A DNA stretch of 64,000 nucleotides from Neomoorella stamsii (GTDB lineage Bacteria; Bacillota; DSM-521; Neomoorellales; Neomoorellaceae): positions 37,977 to 101,976 of the forward strand of contig NZ_PVXL01000072.1 in the NCBI RefSeq assembly GCF_002995805.1. The letters are read 5' to 3'. Below are positions 32,104 through 40,749 of the stretch, one piece after another (the first letter of the stretch is position 1; each line of letters starts with the position of its first letter). The position numbers and the translations under genes are program-made. The notes below the pieces were generated by a model. It had not been told where the DNA came from. It searched no databases and worked only from the letters and a program-made list of their open reading frames with translations.

Positions 32104-32427
32104 CTAATAAGCCCTCTCCCGGCTTCTTTCCTCGCTGAATCCTTCAGGATACCTCTTCTTCAGCTTCTCGATATTCCGATCGGCAATCCTGTCTAAGTAA
32201 AGGTCGGCCGTATTAGCGATAGTGGCTATATACCAGAGCAAATCCCCCAACTCCTCGGCCAACTTATTCTTGTCCAGCGGGTGGCCGTGGAAGCAAACCT
32301 TTTTGAGGTAGTCCACCACCTCACCGGTTTCGCCGGCAAGGCCCATCGCGAAATTAACGTATCGCTGTTCCTTTGGTATTTGTTTAGCCGTCCGCTCGGC
32401 AGCCAGCTGGTACTGATAAAAATTCAT
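32104..32427 (-). CDS. MazG-like nucleotide pyrophosphohydrolase
   Basis: 107 residues from ATG 32427. FAMGLAGETGEVVDYLKKVCFHGH and KLAEELGDLLWYIATIANTADLYLDRIA carry the EExxE-like and ELGD metal-binding acidic pairs of the all-alpha NTP pyrophosphohydrolase fold. Such phage enzymes hydrolyse (d)NTPs or modulate ppGpp. Single-domain size is normal. Confidence 0.85.
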   Translation of the reverse strand: MNFYQYQLAAERTAKQIPKEQRYVNFAMGLAGETGEVVDYLKKVCFHGHPLDKNKLAEELGDLLWYIATIANTADLYLDRIADRNIEKLKKRYPEGFSEERSRERAY

Positions 32428-32453
32428 AAATCCATCAATCCTTTCTAGGAAAT

Positions 32454-32525
32454 TGGACCCGGCGCCGGGATTTGAACCCGGCCTCCCCCGCCGTGCTACG
32501 GAGACGCGTCCCCAGCGCCGCCGGG
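32454..32525 (-). tRNA. tRNA-like element, probably degenerate
   Basis: The minus strand has a perfect T-arm CCGGG-TTCAAAT-CCCGG, an acceptor helix CCCGGCG/CGCCGGG extendable to nine pairs, and a terminal TCCA. The D-arm (GCGC/GCGT) follows the acceptor without the usual two linker bases. The anticodon arm (TCTCC...) pairs poorly, and a U33-AGC-A37 reading is only one option. Either a decayed phage tRNA or a tRNA mimic. It fills the space between two genes, ending one base before the PAPS-reductase-like stop. Confidence 0.45.
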
Positions 32526-33254
32526 TCAAATTGTACAAATCAGGCATGGCTCTCCTTCCGGCTCAGGCCAGAGCTTTAGTTGTTGCTCGTCCATAGTCCT
32601 CATCGCTTCTAGAGTCCAGCCTTGCCGCCAAGTGTAACCCTTCTCAGTTAGTCGAATAGCTTCTTTTTCCCATTCTTCGGCCAGAGCGTATAGAGTAGGA
32701 TGATGTTTTAATAGTCCCTTCCAGTCACTGGCCTTCTGAAAGAAACAACAAAAGCAGGATACGTTACTGCGCCATTTATAAACCGGATTAAGCAAGTCAT
32801 ATTTACCGCAAAGTTTTATTACGTCTTTCTTCCCTATTCCCGCTTTGACAAGAGGAAAAACGAATACATGATTGCCACATCGCGGTTTTCGCTTGTAATT
32901 AATCCTTCGGGGTTCGTCTGCCCTTATGCCGTTGTAGACGACTTCTGCCCCTTGCTCCTTAAACCACCTATCCAGGGGAGTTTCTTTTAGCAATCGGGTA
33001 CACCAGCGCAATCTAGGGCCGGGAAGCATGTATCCGTATTCTACTAAGTGTTGATAAAAAGACCCATTTGATACCACACGAAGGGGTTTATTTATTTGCC
33101 TAGCCAACCGTGGAAGCAGCCAATATGTCTCCGGTAATTCAGCCCCCGTATCGCTAAAAACCATCTCGAAATCCTCCCCTCGCTCCCAGAGAAGCAGGGC
33201 TAAGGCCGTACTATCCGCGCCGCCGCTTACGCAAACATACTGTTTCATCCTCAC
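32526..33254 (-). CDS. PAPS-reductase-like PP-loop protein
   Basis: 242 residues. PP-loop SGGADSTALALLL (about 10-22), DTGAELPET, RWCTRLLKETPLDRW and GIRADEPRR identify the adenosine phosphosulfate reductase/DndC-like ATP-pyrophosphatase superfamily. Cysteine pairs (CFCCF around 168-172 and CLIC at the end) could hold a metal or Fe-S cluster. Phage members are widespread, with roles in sulfur transfer or DNA modification suspected but unproven. Start GTG 33254 shares GTGA with the upstream stop; ATG 33248 is possible. Confidence 0.85.
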   Translation of the reverse strand: MRMKQYVCVSGGADSTALALLLWERGEDFEMVFSDTGAELPETYWLLPRLARQINKPLRVVSNGSFYQHLVEYGYMLPGPRLRWCTRLLKETPLDRWFKEQGAEVVYNGIRADEPRRINYKRKPRCGNHVFVFPLVKAGIGKKDVIKLCGKYDLLNPVYKWRSNVSCFCCFFQKASDWKGLLKHHPTLYALAEEWEKEAIRLTEKGYTWRQGWTLEAMRTMDEQQLKLWPEPEGEPCLICTI

Positions 33255-33658
33255 CCCGCCTTCCTGGCCAGCATCTCAATCTTAACTGTGCCGTCTTTCA
33301 GTTCCCACTGGCTCACCGTAACTTTATACCGGGGCAACTGCACCACGATAAACCGCCGGTAAACCGCATAGATCACGCCGGTGCACCAGTCCATATGTTT
33401 GTTTATCCCCATGCCATGCTTGATACCGACCTTTATCCTATCGCCTGGGGCAAACTCCCAGTCGCCCGTCCCCCGGCGGAAATTCCTATTGTTTGCCGGC
33501 ATCCGGTTCGGGGGCAGCCCTCTGGCCTCACGCCAGGATTTTATACTGCCAGGGGGGCAGCCAACTAATTTGGCGATTTGGCTGTCTGTGTAGCCTTGCT
33601 GCCAGAGGTTGTAGCGGCGGGCGTCTTCTTCGGGCGCGATTTTAGGTTTGCGTTCCAT
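33251..33658 (-). CDS. HTH-containing phage protein
   Basis: 135 residues. The N-terminal part (DARRYNLWQQGYTDSQIAKLVGCPPGSIKSWREARGLP) is a helix-turn-helix of the resolvase/terminase-small-subunit type. The C-terminal half is beta-rich (GDRIKVGIKHGMGINKHMDWCTGVIYAVYRRFIVVQLPRYKVTVS, in parts), reminiscent of an SH3-like DNA-binding barrel. Common near phage replication genes; target unknown. Confidence 0.7.
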   Translation of the reverse strand: MERKPKIAPEEDARRYNLWQQGYTDSQIAKLVGCPPGSIKSWREARGLPPNRMPANNRNFRRGTGDWEFAPGDRIKVGIKHGMGINKHMDWCTGVIYAVYRRFIVVQLPRYKVTVSQWELKDGTVKIEMLARKAG

Positions 33659-33674
33659 TAGCCTCCCCTCTCTT

Positions 33675-34190
33675 TCATGCCGCCATATCTTTCTTCTTTA
33701 TCGCTTTTACAATCTTAACCTGCTCCTGGGTTAATCCCTTAATATCTCCCAGAACAGCCTGGCCAATTTTAGCCAGCACAAAAGCGTCTGCTTCGTCGCT
33801 GCTGTCAAACTCCACCCCCCAGCGCTTGTAGACATCTCGGAGAATAATATCTTTAGGGGAATTCCCTTTCCCGGTCGCGAATTTCTTCACCTGTGTCGGC
33901 GCCACCTCAATCCAGGGTACCCGCTTCTGCGTCAGCAGCATCCGGATCATCCCGCCCAGCTCCCCCATCTGGTGGGCCTGATTACTCCGGGCGAAAGCGT
34001 AACCTTCTACTACTACCAGATCCGGCTTATATGCGAATAATCTTCTTTCAAGGATGTTTTGTAAGGTTAGCAGTCTTGCAATTCCTTTTTCTTTTACCTC
34101 CAGGGTTTCATGTAAGATAAGGTTTCCGTTTTCCAACGCTACCAGGCCGGTGCTGGTTAAACTGGGGTCTATGCCCATAACGGTTGGCAT
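33675..34190 (-). CDS. RuvC-like Holliday junction resolvase
   Basis: 171 residues. RNase H-fold catalytic acids: MGIDPSLTSTG (Asp7), VVVEGYAF (Glu62), and the C-terminal DSSDEADAFVLAKIG acidic pair. It would resolve branched DNA before packaging. Size matches bacterial RuvC (about 170). Part of the replication/recombination module. Confidence 0.9.
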   Translation of the reverse strand: MPTVMGIDPSLTSTGLVALENGNLILHETLEVKEKGIARLLTLQNILERRLFAYKPDLVVVEGYAFARSNQAHQMGELGGMIRMLLTQKRVPWIEVAPTQVKKFATGKGNSPKDIILRDVYKRWGVEFDSSDEADAFVLAKIGQAVLGDIKGLTQEQVKIVKAIKKKDMAA

Positions 34191-34191
34191 T

Positions 34192-34392
34192 TTAATTCCA
34201 TCCTTCCTTTTCTGGCGGGATCATAGTCTTTGTTGTACGATAGCCGCAGTTAGGATTTAAACACCTTTCTTCAATTTCAATCCAATCATCCAATAAAATT
34301 CCAAGGTCGCAATATTTTTCTCTTACCCGCAATCTGTATTTACCGCATACCGGACATTCAGTGAAGTGTTCTGAACGAATTGATACAGCCAT
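34192..34392 (-). CDS. Small zinc-ribbon protein
   Basis: 66 residues with CPVCGKYRLRV and CLNPNCGYRTT, a four-cysteine ribbon. Located one base past the RuvC-like gene stop. Similar tiny ribbons recur through this phage. Function unknown. Confidence 0.7.
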   Translation of the reverse strand: MAVSIRSEHFTECPVCGKYRLRVREKYCDLGILLDDWIEIEERCLNPNCGYRTTKTMIPPEKEGWN

Positions 34393-34404
34393 ACCATATT
34401 CCCC

Positions 34405-34911
34405 TTAAAATAATTTCCCTTGTTCTATTTTAGGTTCTAATCCCAGCCACTCCCTCACCTCCACCGGTAAATCTTCAATCTTTACTTCCGTCCCCTGGGC
34501 CAGCATCAGAATTGTCTTCACTTCTTCTTTATACGGACCCAGGTATTTCGCTGTTATCTGTTTCCAATCATCCTCCCTCCACTCTCCGGGCAACAGTTTT
34601 AAATTGCCGGTAGGCATCTGCTGCACCCTGGCACCGCCGCACCGCAGCCCGTGCAGGGTACCGTAAAGCTGCTCCAGCTTGGGGTCGCCTTGGCAATACC
34701 AGTAGGCTTCAGTTAGCACCCTGATCCATAACTCGTGGTCTTCCGCCAGGTCCGGGCGCGGGTCATGCCAGTAAGTCTCGCAGTCCGGCGGCGGCTTGAG
34801 AGGGATAAATTTGAACTTGGGTGGCTGGCCGGTCAGGGTATTATTGCTACCGGGACCGGGGCTGGTCTGCCCGGCGGCCTGGCCCTGGAGGATCTGGCTG
34901 TAGCGGCCCAT
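34405..34911 (-). CDS. Hypothetical protein of the replication module
   Basis: 168 residues from ATG 34911, preceded by a G-rich GGTGGGGGG site. The N-terminal 40 residues are Gln/Gly/Pro-rich (LQGQAAGQTSPGPGSNNTLTG). The rest is helical with LWIRVLTEAYWYCQGDPKLEQLYGTLHGLRCGGARV and EWREDDWKQITAKYLGPYKEEVKTIL. Lies directly downstream of the putative origin. Not recognised; a replication accessory is possible by position. Confidence 0.65.
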   Translation of the reverse strand: MGRYSQILQGQAAGQTSPGPGSNNTLTGQPPKFKFIPLKPPPDCETYWHDPRPDLAEDHELWIRVLTEAYWYCQGDPKLEQLYGTLHGLRCGGARVQQMPTGNLKLLPGEWREDDWKQITAKYLGPYKEEVKTILMLAQGTEVKIEDLPVEVREWLGLEPKIEQGKLF

Positions 34912-34939
34912 ACCTATACCCCCCACCATATATTATTGG

Positions 34940-35333
34940 AAATTTTTAGGCGTTACCTGGGCTTCATACATCACCGGCCTTCTTATTGCTATGTTTTTTG
35001 AGTGTGCGTTACCTCTGTGGATAACCAGGTAACGCTTGAGGTAACAGTAGCTTAGGCCTTGATATTGCTCATTTTAGTTACCCCAGGGTGGTATTTTTGT
35101 TACCTCGTTACCTCTACAGCGGGAGGTAACATATTTTTGGAGAGAAAAGTTTTATTGAGGTAATCGGGGGAACCTAGTATATATCTCTTCTTTTTCTCTC
35201 AAAAAATTTTTCTACCCTAATCTCAGGTAACAAGGTAACACACCCCTAAAAAGACTAGTAATTTCAAGGCCTGAAGGGTGTTACCTGGGGCGTTACCTTT
35301 GCGTTACCTTAGAGGCAACAGAGGTAACGCCTT
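34940..35333. other. Probable phage replication origin with GTTACC iterons and a DnaA box
   Basis: Non-coding. Fourteen exact GTTACC hexamers (either strand) at 34952, 35008, 35028, 35040, 35077, 35099, 35107, 35125, 35226, 35234, 35280, 35292, 35303 and 35323, thirteen of them extended to GTTACCT. A perfect DnaA box TGTGGATAA lies at 35016-35024, and an A/T-rich block (AAAAAATTTTT) at about 35201-35211. It sits between a replication-module gene and the primase-helicase gene. The binding protein is unknown. Confidence 0.75.
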
Positions 35334-38297
35334 TTAAAAAGCTGGAGCCTGTTCCAGTGGTTTTTCTTTGGCTCTGATAGTTTCAACAAGGTCTAGTAAG
35401 ACTTCTGGCATTTGAGCTATTTCAAGCATATGAACCTTCCGCGGCGTTCCGTTTAATCTTTTATTGATTACTCCGTCTTTCAAATAATAGGGTTCCTTCT
35501 GCAAATACCCTAAAATAGATTGCTTATCGAACGCCTCCCGGCCTGTTTTCTGCCGGAAGTATTTTGCCCAGGCGTCATATAGGCCCCTGAGATAAACCCC
35601 CAGGCGTCCTGCTTCCCCTTCGTCTTCATACAACCCGAAGAAATTCAGGTGGTTTATTTCCCCGCTCAACACCAAATAGTTGACGTCGCCCCAGAACTGG
35701 TTCAACATATGTTCTTCTTCCCCGGCTTGCTTGATCTGCTTGCATGTCTCCCCCACCCACCGGATAAATTTCTCATCCTGCAATACAACGGTATCAAAAG
35801 CCCCGGCGCAGATAGCCCAATTTTCCGCTGTCCTGTCGCTGACCTCCAGGGCCAGCAATGCCTGTTTTAATTCGGCTATGTTGGCCAGGATCTGAGGCTT
35901 CAGTCTTTCATAATTTGCAATCAGCCAGTACACAAATCCCGAGAACCGGCCTTTATTGGCATTCAACCAGTCGTACCAGGTCCGGTCGCGCTTATAAGCT
36001 GAAATCTGCAAGGGTATGCACCGGGTAAATAAACCGTTATCCTTCGGAAGTTCCTCGCCGCTGATCGCCACCGTAGCATGTACCGCGAAGCCCCTGGCCT
36101 GGAAGGCCGTCGCAGTGCCCTTGCCGGAAAGCTGCCGGTTGTAGGCCGACCGGAAGAAGCCATCTTTTTGGGTTATCCTGGCTTCATTCCGGTACTCGTC
36201 GAACCATACTCCCAGGCTACCATAGTAACTGAGCGCCCTGGCGATATAATTCTGGCTCGTCTCGGCCAGGCCCACGCCGTCATTTTCTATGCCGAAAAAT
36301 GCCATGATCCACCTCATAAAAGTTGACTTGCCGCTTTCCCGCTTGCCGTGCGGGAATAGTATCGGCAGGCATTTATACTGCTGGAATATATCCTCGCTGA
36401 AGATAGTCGCTATCACCCAGCCTATCCCCATATAAGCCTCATAGCCGCCTACCGACTGCCGGAGCTTCTGGGCGATATCGACGATATCTACCGGCGTTTC
36501 CCGCAGGGCCGGGATGGCATCTTCAATGCTCTCTCCCCTGGCGCCGATCTGTAAGGATTGAGGCTTGTACCCCTTGCCGTCAATCCAGATTATCCCGTCG
36601 TTGTCCGGCCGGTAGACCTTGCCTTTGTGGATGGCCAGGTTGCCGAAAAGCCATAAATCCTTATTTATCCTGCCAATCCTGTCCGGCATGTAGATCAGTT
36701 CCCCTGTATCCCTCAAAAACTCCAGCTTCCAGATATTGAGCAGGTCCTGGCTTGTCCCTTCAAAGACGTAATTCCCTTTGCTGAAACAGAACTTCTTAAA
36801 TTCGTTAACCCCGGCCATGTTTTGCGGCTCCAGGGGGAATACCGCCGAAACTTCGCCGTACTCGTTGACCAGTTCCACGTTGCGGATAACGCCGTCCGGC
36901 GTGAAGAAAGACGACTTAATGTTGATTACGAAATTAGAAATCGTCTCCTCATAAGTCTCACTTCCCTTGTGCCGGGTAGCAACGTATTTATTGAACTCCC
37001 GGCGCACCGGCACTTTGGTAAAATGCCGGGTTATCTTGCGCCGGACAATCCTTTTTGCTTCTTCCGACAGGCCGTCTAGGTATTCTTCCGGCGGTACCGC
37101 CGCCGCGATAACCTGCTCAATCTCCTGGCGAGTCCTCCCCTGGGCCAGGGCGCCGTCAAAATCGATCTTACCCTTTACCCGCCACTCGTCTGGCAGCCAG
37201 CCGACCCGGGCAATAAACCCCGCCCGGCCTAGTTTGTAGGCCATTATGTAGGACCAAAATTGGGTATCGTAACGGTCCTCGACTTTCTCTTTGAAGTTTG
37301 GGAAGGCCGGGTTATCTTTTATCTCGTTGTCAAAGATCACCGTAACCTTTCTTACCTGGAACTCCCGCAGCAGTTCTACCAGGCGATCAAGGTTTTTGGC
37401 GCCGAAACTGCTTACCCCGGGGACGGCCAGGGCTGCGAAACCCCACTGGTGGAGAGCTGCCGCTTTGAATTCGCCCTCGGTCAGCACAATATGTTCCGGG
37501 TTACCGTCCAGTAATGTCCGGCAATAAGGCTGGCTTGGCAGGCCTTTAAACCCTAGCTTATGCGGCCGCAGGTGGTATACCCTGCCGGTTTCGTCCAGGT
37601 AGGGTATCAGCACCCGGCCGTCCAGGAGTTGATCGTTTGTTACCAGGCTGCCGTTGACCTCTACCAGGATGCCGGCGGCTTTAAGTTCTTCCTCTGTAAA
37701 TTCCTCCCGGAGCTTGTCCACCGCCCCCTGCACCTGGGGCCCACCGGAACGAAACATAAATCTATCTATAGTTTTATCCGTGAAACCGCGCTGGCTTTTT
37801 AGCTTGTCCCGGTGGTCCCCGGTCAGGGTTGTTAGTTCGATAAACCGCTGGTAGATAGAAGTGTTAACCTGGGATGGCCGGTCCTGGATTGCAGGAGGGG
37901 ATCCTACCTGCTTCTCGCCTCCGCTGTTTTTGGAGTTTTTTTTATTGTCTTTGCCCTTTACTAGGGTTAAGCTGGGTTTTTGTGAGGAAGCCTTAGTCCT
38001 TTTAGCAGGCTTCTTAACCTCCCATTTAAGCCCGGCCATTTCGACAAGCTCTTTGAAAGCTTCCTTCCCGCTTATCCCCCTGGCCCTGGCCAGGAAAGAA
38101 GTAATGCCGCCCTTCTCATTGCACTTGTAGCAGAGCCACTTCCCGGTTCTTCTATTGAAGTAGAAGTGTTTTTCCTCCCGGCAGAAAGGGCAGTCCGCTT
38201 CCCATTCGTCACCGTGCTGCTTGCGCAGGGTTACCCCGTTTGCGCTGAAAACCGCTTCAACGTTTATATTTGCCAGGACTTCATCCAGAGTAGCCAA
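35334..38297 (-). CDS. Primase-helicase (CHC2 zinc finger, TOPRIM, AAA/SF3-like ATPase)
   Basis: 987 residues from TTG 38297, 6 nt after AGAGGTGAT; an upstream ATG at 38321 lacks a good site. The N-terminus has a DnaG-type zinc ribbon (CPFC, CYKC, residues 36-59). Residues about 265-330 hold a TOPRIM domain (HIVLTEGEFKAAALHQWGFAALAVPGVSSFG, then VTVIFDNEI). The C-terminal ATPase has Walker A GKRESGKST (about 651-659) and acidic WFDEY (about 695). It would prime and unwind DNA at the origin immediately downstream. Confidence 0.88.
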   Translation of the reverse strand: MATLDEVLANINVEAVFSANGVTLRKQHGDEWEADCPFCREEKHFYFNRRTGKWLCYKCNEKGGITSFLARARGISGKEAFKELVEMAGLKWEVKKPAKRTKASSQKPSLTLVKGKDNKKNSKNSGGEKQVGSPPAIQDRPSQVNTSIYQRFIELTTLTGDHRDKLKSQRGFTDKTIDRFMFRSGGPQVQGAVDKLREEFTEEELKAAGILVEVNGSLVTNDQLLDGRVLIPYLDETGRVYHLRPHKLGFKGLPSQPYCRTLLDGNPEHIVLTEGEFKAAALHQWGFAALAVPGVSSFGAKNLDRLVELLREFQVRKVTVIFDNEIKDNPAFPNFKEKVEDRYDTQFWSYIMAYKLGRAGFIARVGWLPDEWRVKGKIDFDGALAQGRTRQEIEQVIAAAVPPEEYLDGLSEEAKRIVRRKITRHFTKVPVRREFNKYVATRHKGSETYEETISNFVINIKSSFFTPDGVIRNVELVNEYGEVSAVFPLEPQNMAGVNEFKKFCFSKGNYVFEGTSQDLLNIWKLEFLRDTGELIYMPDRIGRINKDLWLFGNLAIHKGKVYRPDNDGIIWIDGKGYKPQSLQIGARGESIEDAIPALRETPVDIVDIAQKLRQSVGGYEAYMGIGWVIATIFSEDIFQQYKCLPILFPHGKRESGKSTFMRWIMAFFGIENDGVGLAETSQNYIARALSYYGSLGVWFDEYRNEARITQKDGFFRSAYNRQLSGKGTATAFQARGFAVHATVAISGEELPKDNGLFTRCIPLQISAYKRDRTWYDWLNANKGRFSGFVYWLIANYERLKPQILANIAELKQALLALEVSDRTAENWAICAGAFDTVVLQDEKFIRWVGETCKQIKQAGEEEHMLNQFWGDVNYLVLSGEINHLNFFGLYEDEGEAGRLGVYLRGLYDAWAKYFRQKTGREAFDKQSILGYLQKEPYYLKDGVINKRLNGTPRKVHMLEIAQMPEVLLDLVETIRAKEKPLEQAPAF

Positions 38298-38350
38298 TAC
38301 GGTATCACCTCTCCCCTGCAAGGGGTTCTATCTCTGCGCTGCTTCTTTAT

Positions 38351-39625
38351 TTATCCTGCTGCAAGCAACTCCCTCAGCCGGCTGTTCCTGGTGGCTATCT
38401 TGTTGTTTCTTACTGCCATTTCCACTGCATCCGGCTGGCAGATAATGGTCAACTTCTTCTTTGCCCTGGTAATAGCTGTGTAGAAGAGGTTCCGCGCCAG
38501 CATGATATAATGTGATTTCGTCAACGTTACAATGGCCACCGGGGCCTCGCCCCCCTGGGCCTTGTGGATCGTGCTGGCATACGCCAGGGTAAGCAGGTCG
38601 GCGCTTTCATCCTCGTCGCTAAAAAACACCGGTTCTTCAAGTCCATCAATCTCCACCAGGATACCCCGTTCCTTGCCGGTCACTATTTCCCGAACTATTC
38701 CCAGGTCGCCGTTGAATACCCCCAGGTGGTAGTTATTCTTAATCACCATAACCTTGTCCCCCAGCCGGTATTCCCCGCTGCTTAACCGTATCGCCGGCTT
38801 ATCCTCCCCGGCCGGGTTCAACGCCTCCCGCACCATCGCGTTCAGGTTCGCCACGCCGTCAACGCCCTTTTTCATGGGGGCCATCACTAATACCCCCATC
38901 AGGCCGTATTGCCTGACCGCTTCCAGGGCCTTGTCCCGTACAATTTCCGGTATCCGGTCCCTATCCTCTACCTGGATAACCTCCACATCCGGCAGGCGCG
39001 TCCAGTTCTCCGGCAGCTTACCCTGTCTTACTGCGTCGGCCAGTAGGGCGATACCGCTGCCCTCAGCCTGGCGATAAACGTAGGTCAGCCTGGTCGTCGG
39101 CACCGCGCCGGAAGCTATCAGGTCGCGGAGGACGCTACCGGGGCCGACTGAAGGGAGTTGGTCCACGTCGCCGATTAAGACGGTTGTCAGGGTGTCCGGT
39201 ATAGCCCGGAAAAGGTCGCGGGCCAGGAGAATATCACACATCGATACTTCATCCAGCAGCAATAGCCCCGGCCCCGGTAAGGGGTTTATCTCGTCATGTT
39301 CGAAGCAATCATATTGCGGCTTATAACGTAGTAACCGGTGAATAGTTTTCGCTTCGTGCCCCGTTACTTCGGTCATCCTTTTTGCCGCCCTGCCGGTAGG
39401 GGCGGCCAGGTAAATATAGCGGTCCGGGTAAAGCTGTTTGTAGGCGGCTAGGATGCCTTTGGTGACAGTGGTCTTGCCGACGCCGGGGCCACCTGTGACA
39501 ATGCTCAATTTATGGGTAAGTGCTTTAATGATGGCTTCTTTTTGGGCCTCGTTGTAAGTAATCCTAAACCGCTTTTCAACGTCTGCAATTAAATCCTGCG
39601 CAATCAAATCCTGTAATTCAGCCAT
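38351..39625 (-). CDS. recD2: RecD2-type helicase, ATPase half
   Basis: 424 residues, SF1B helicase core. Motif I GGPGVGKTTV (about 44-53), Ia LAAPTGRAAKRM, II LLLLDEVSMCD, III IGDVDQLPSVGPGSVLRDL, IV/V region and motif VI-like ARNLFYTAITRAKKKLTI, with STIHKAQGGE before it. Full RecD2 proteins are about 720-820 residues with an N-terminal OB/HhH region; that part is the separate gene just upstream, overlapping by 8 nt. Together they would form a 5'-3' helicase. Confidence 0.9.
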   Translation of the reverse strand: MAELQDLIAQDLIADVEKRFRITYNEAQKEAIIKALTHKLSIVTGGPGVGKTTVTKGILAAYKQLYPDRYIYLAAPTGRAAKRMTEVTGHEAKTIHRLLRYKPQYDCFEHDEINPLPGPGLLLLDEVSMCDILLARDLFRAIPDTLTTVLIGDVDQLPSVGPGSVLRDLIASGAVPTTRLTYVYRQAEGSGIALLADAVRQGKLPENWTRLPDVEVIQVEDRDRIPEIVRDKALEAVRQYGLMGVLVMAPMKKGVDGVANLNAMVREALNPAGEDKPAIRLSSGEYRLGDKVMVIKNNYHLGVFNGDLGIVREIVTGKERGILVEIDGLEEPVFFSDEDESADLLTLAYASTIHKAQGGEAPVAIVTLTKSHYIMLARNLFYTAITRAKKKLTIICQPDAVEMAVRNNKIATRNSRLRELLAAG

Positions 39626-40529
39626 TTCCTGCCACCATTCCTCTCACCCTGCCGGCAAGTTCCTTTTCTGCCTCGTACATTTTCGCATAGTAAATGCAGT
39701 CGCCTTCCCGCACGACCTCACCCCGTTCCTGCAATGCCTTCACCGCCGCCGCCACCGGCGCTACTTCAACCCTCATCCCCAGGGCCTCCGGTAACCTGGC
39801 CATAATCTCGCTGGGCCGCAGGTAACAGTGGCCGTCGTTTCCCGCTTCGTTTAGCAGCCATTTTACCGCCGCTTTGATACGGTAGGGACTATCTTCTGGG
39901 ATCCCCACGGCCCTGGCTATTTTGTCGGCCGTCTTAAACCCCACGCCGAACATCTCGTCGGCCAGGACGTAGGGGTTCTCCTTGACCACGTCTAAGCTTT
40001 CCGCCCCGTATTGTTTATAAATCTTTGCCGCCAGCCGGGGAGTAATCCCCTGCCCGCAGATAAGTGCCGTTAGTTCGGCCAGAACGCGGTTCTCTGTTAG
40101 GGCCTTATGGATTTCCTCGGCCTGTTCCGGGGTAACGCCGGGCACTTTTGCCAGGACACCGGGGTCAGCCTGGATTTTATCCAGGCAGTCATCCCTCAGG
40201 GTCTCCACGATGCGCCCGGCCTTAACTGGGCCAATGCCGGTAGCCACGCTGCACAGGTAGGATATAAGCCCTTCCCGGCTGCTGGGCATCAGCATCTGGT
40301 GTTCTGTAAAAGCAAACTGCTTGCCAAATTTAGGATGGGTTTTCCAGGTACCGGTGAACTCATACTCGTCGCCGGTGCGGATGGAAGGCATGTAGCCCAC
40401 GGCGGTAACGCCGTTGTCCAGGGCCAAAATGCAGTAGCTGTTGTCTGGGTTATGGAAGCGGACGCGCTCAATTTTGGCGGTTATTTTTTCTTGCTGTTCT
40501 GGATCGATTTTGGCGGCCATAGAGGGCAC
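39618..40529 (-). CDS. RecD2-type helicase, N-terminal half as a separate gene
   Basis: 303 residues from GTG 40529 (AGGAGG 8 nt upstream). ITAKIERVRFHNPDNSYCILAL is the OB-fold start of RecD2/YrrC. Then come helix-hairpin-helix segments (GIGPVKAGRIVE; PGVTPEQAEEIHKAL; AKIYKQYGAESLDVVKENPYVLADEMFGVGFKTADKIA). It ends with EKELAGRVRGMV, where the helicase core would normally continue. The stop overlaps the start of the ATPase gene (ATGGCTGA). Confidence 0.88.
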   Translation of the reverse strand: MPSMAAKIDPEQQEKITAKIERVRFHNPDNSYCILALDNGVTAVGYMPSIRTGDEYEFTGTWKTHPKFGKQFAFTEHQMLMPSSREGLISYLCSVATGIGPVKAGRIVETLRDDCLDKIQADPGVLAKVPGVTPEQAEEIHKALTENRVLAELTALICGQGITPRLAAKIYKQYGAESLDVVKENPYVLADEMFGVGFKTADKIARAVGIPEDSPYRIKAAVKWLLNEAGNDGHCYLRPSEIMARLPEALGMRVEVAPVAAAVKALQERGEVVREGDCIYYAKMYEAEKELAGRVRGMVAGNG

Positions 40530-40551
40530 TACTTAACCCTCCTTTCCCTGT

Positions 40552-40749
40552 CTACGCATTTATTAAATCATTGATAGCTTCTCTTAAATCTTTAATCAAT
40601 AAAATTGCCGTATTAGCGTCCAGATACATTCTCATTTCTTTGCCTTCTCGGTCCGTAAACATCAAGGGGATAAGATTAGCACCATCTGGGGATTCCACCC
40701 ACACGGATAAGTGGCAGATGTCTTTACCGCATTTGCATTTATAGGCCAT
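40552..40749 (-). CDS. Small metal-binding phage protein
   Basis: 65 residues from ATG 40749 after GGGAGGGGATAAGA. MAYKCKCGKDICHLSVWVES has three cysteines and a histidine that could bind zinc. The rest is a small alpha/beta fold ending in a helix (AILLIKDLREAINDLI). Overlaps the SbcD gene by 11 nt. Function unknown. Confidence 0.65.
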   Translation of the reverse strand: MAYKCKCGKDICHLSVWVESPDGANLIPLMFTDREGKEMRMYLDANTAILLIKDLREAINDLINA

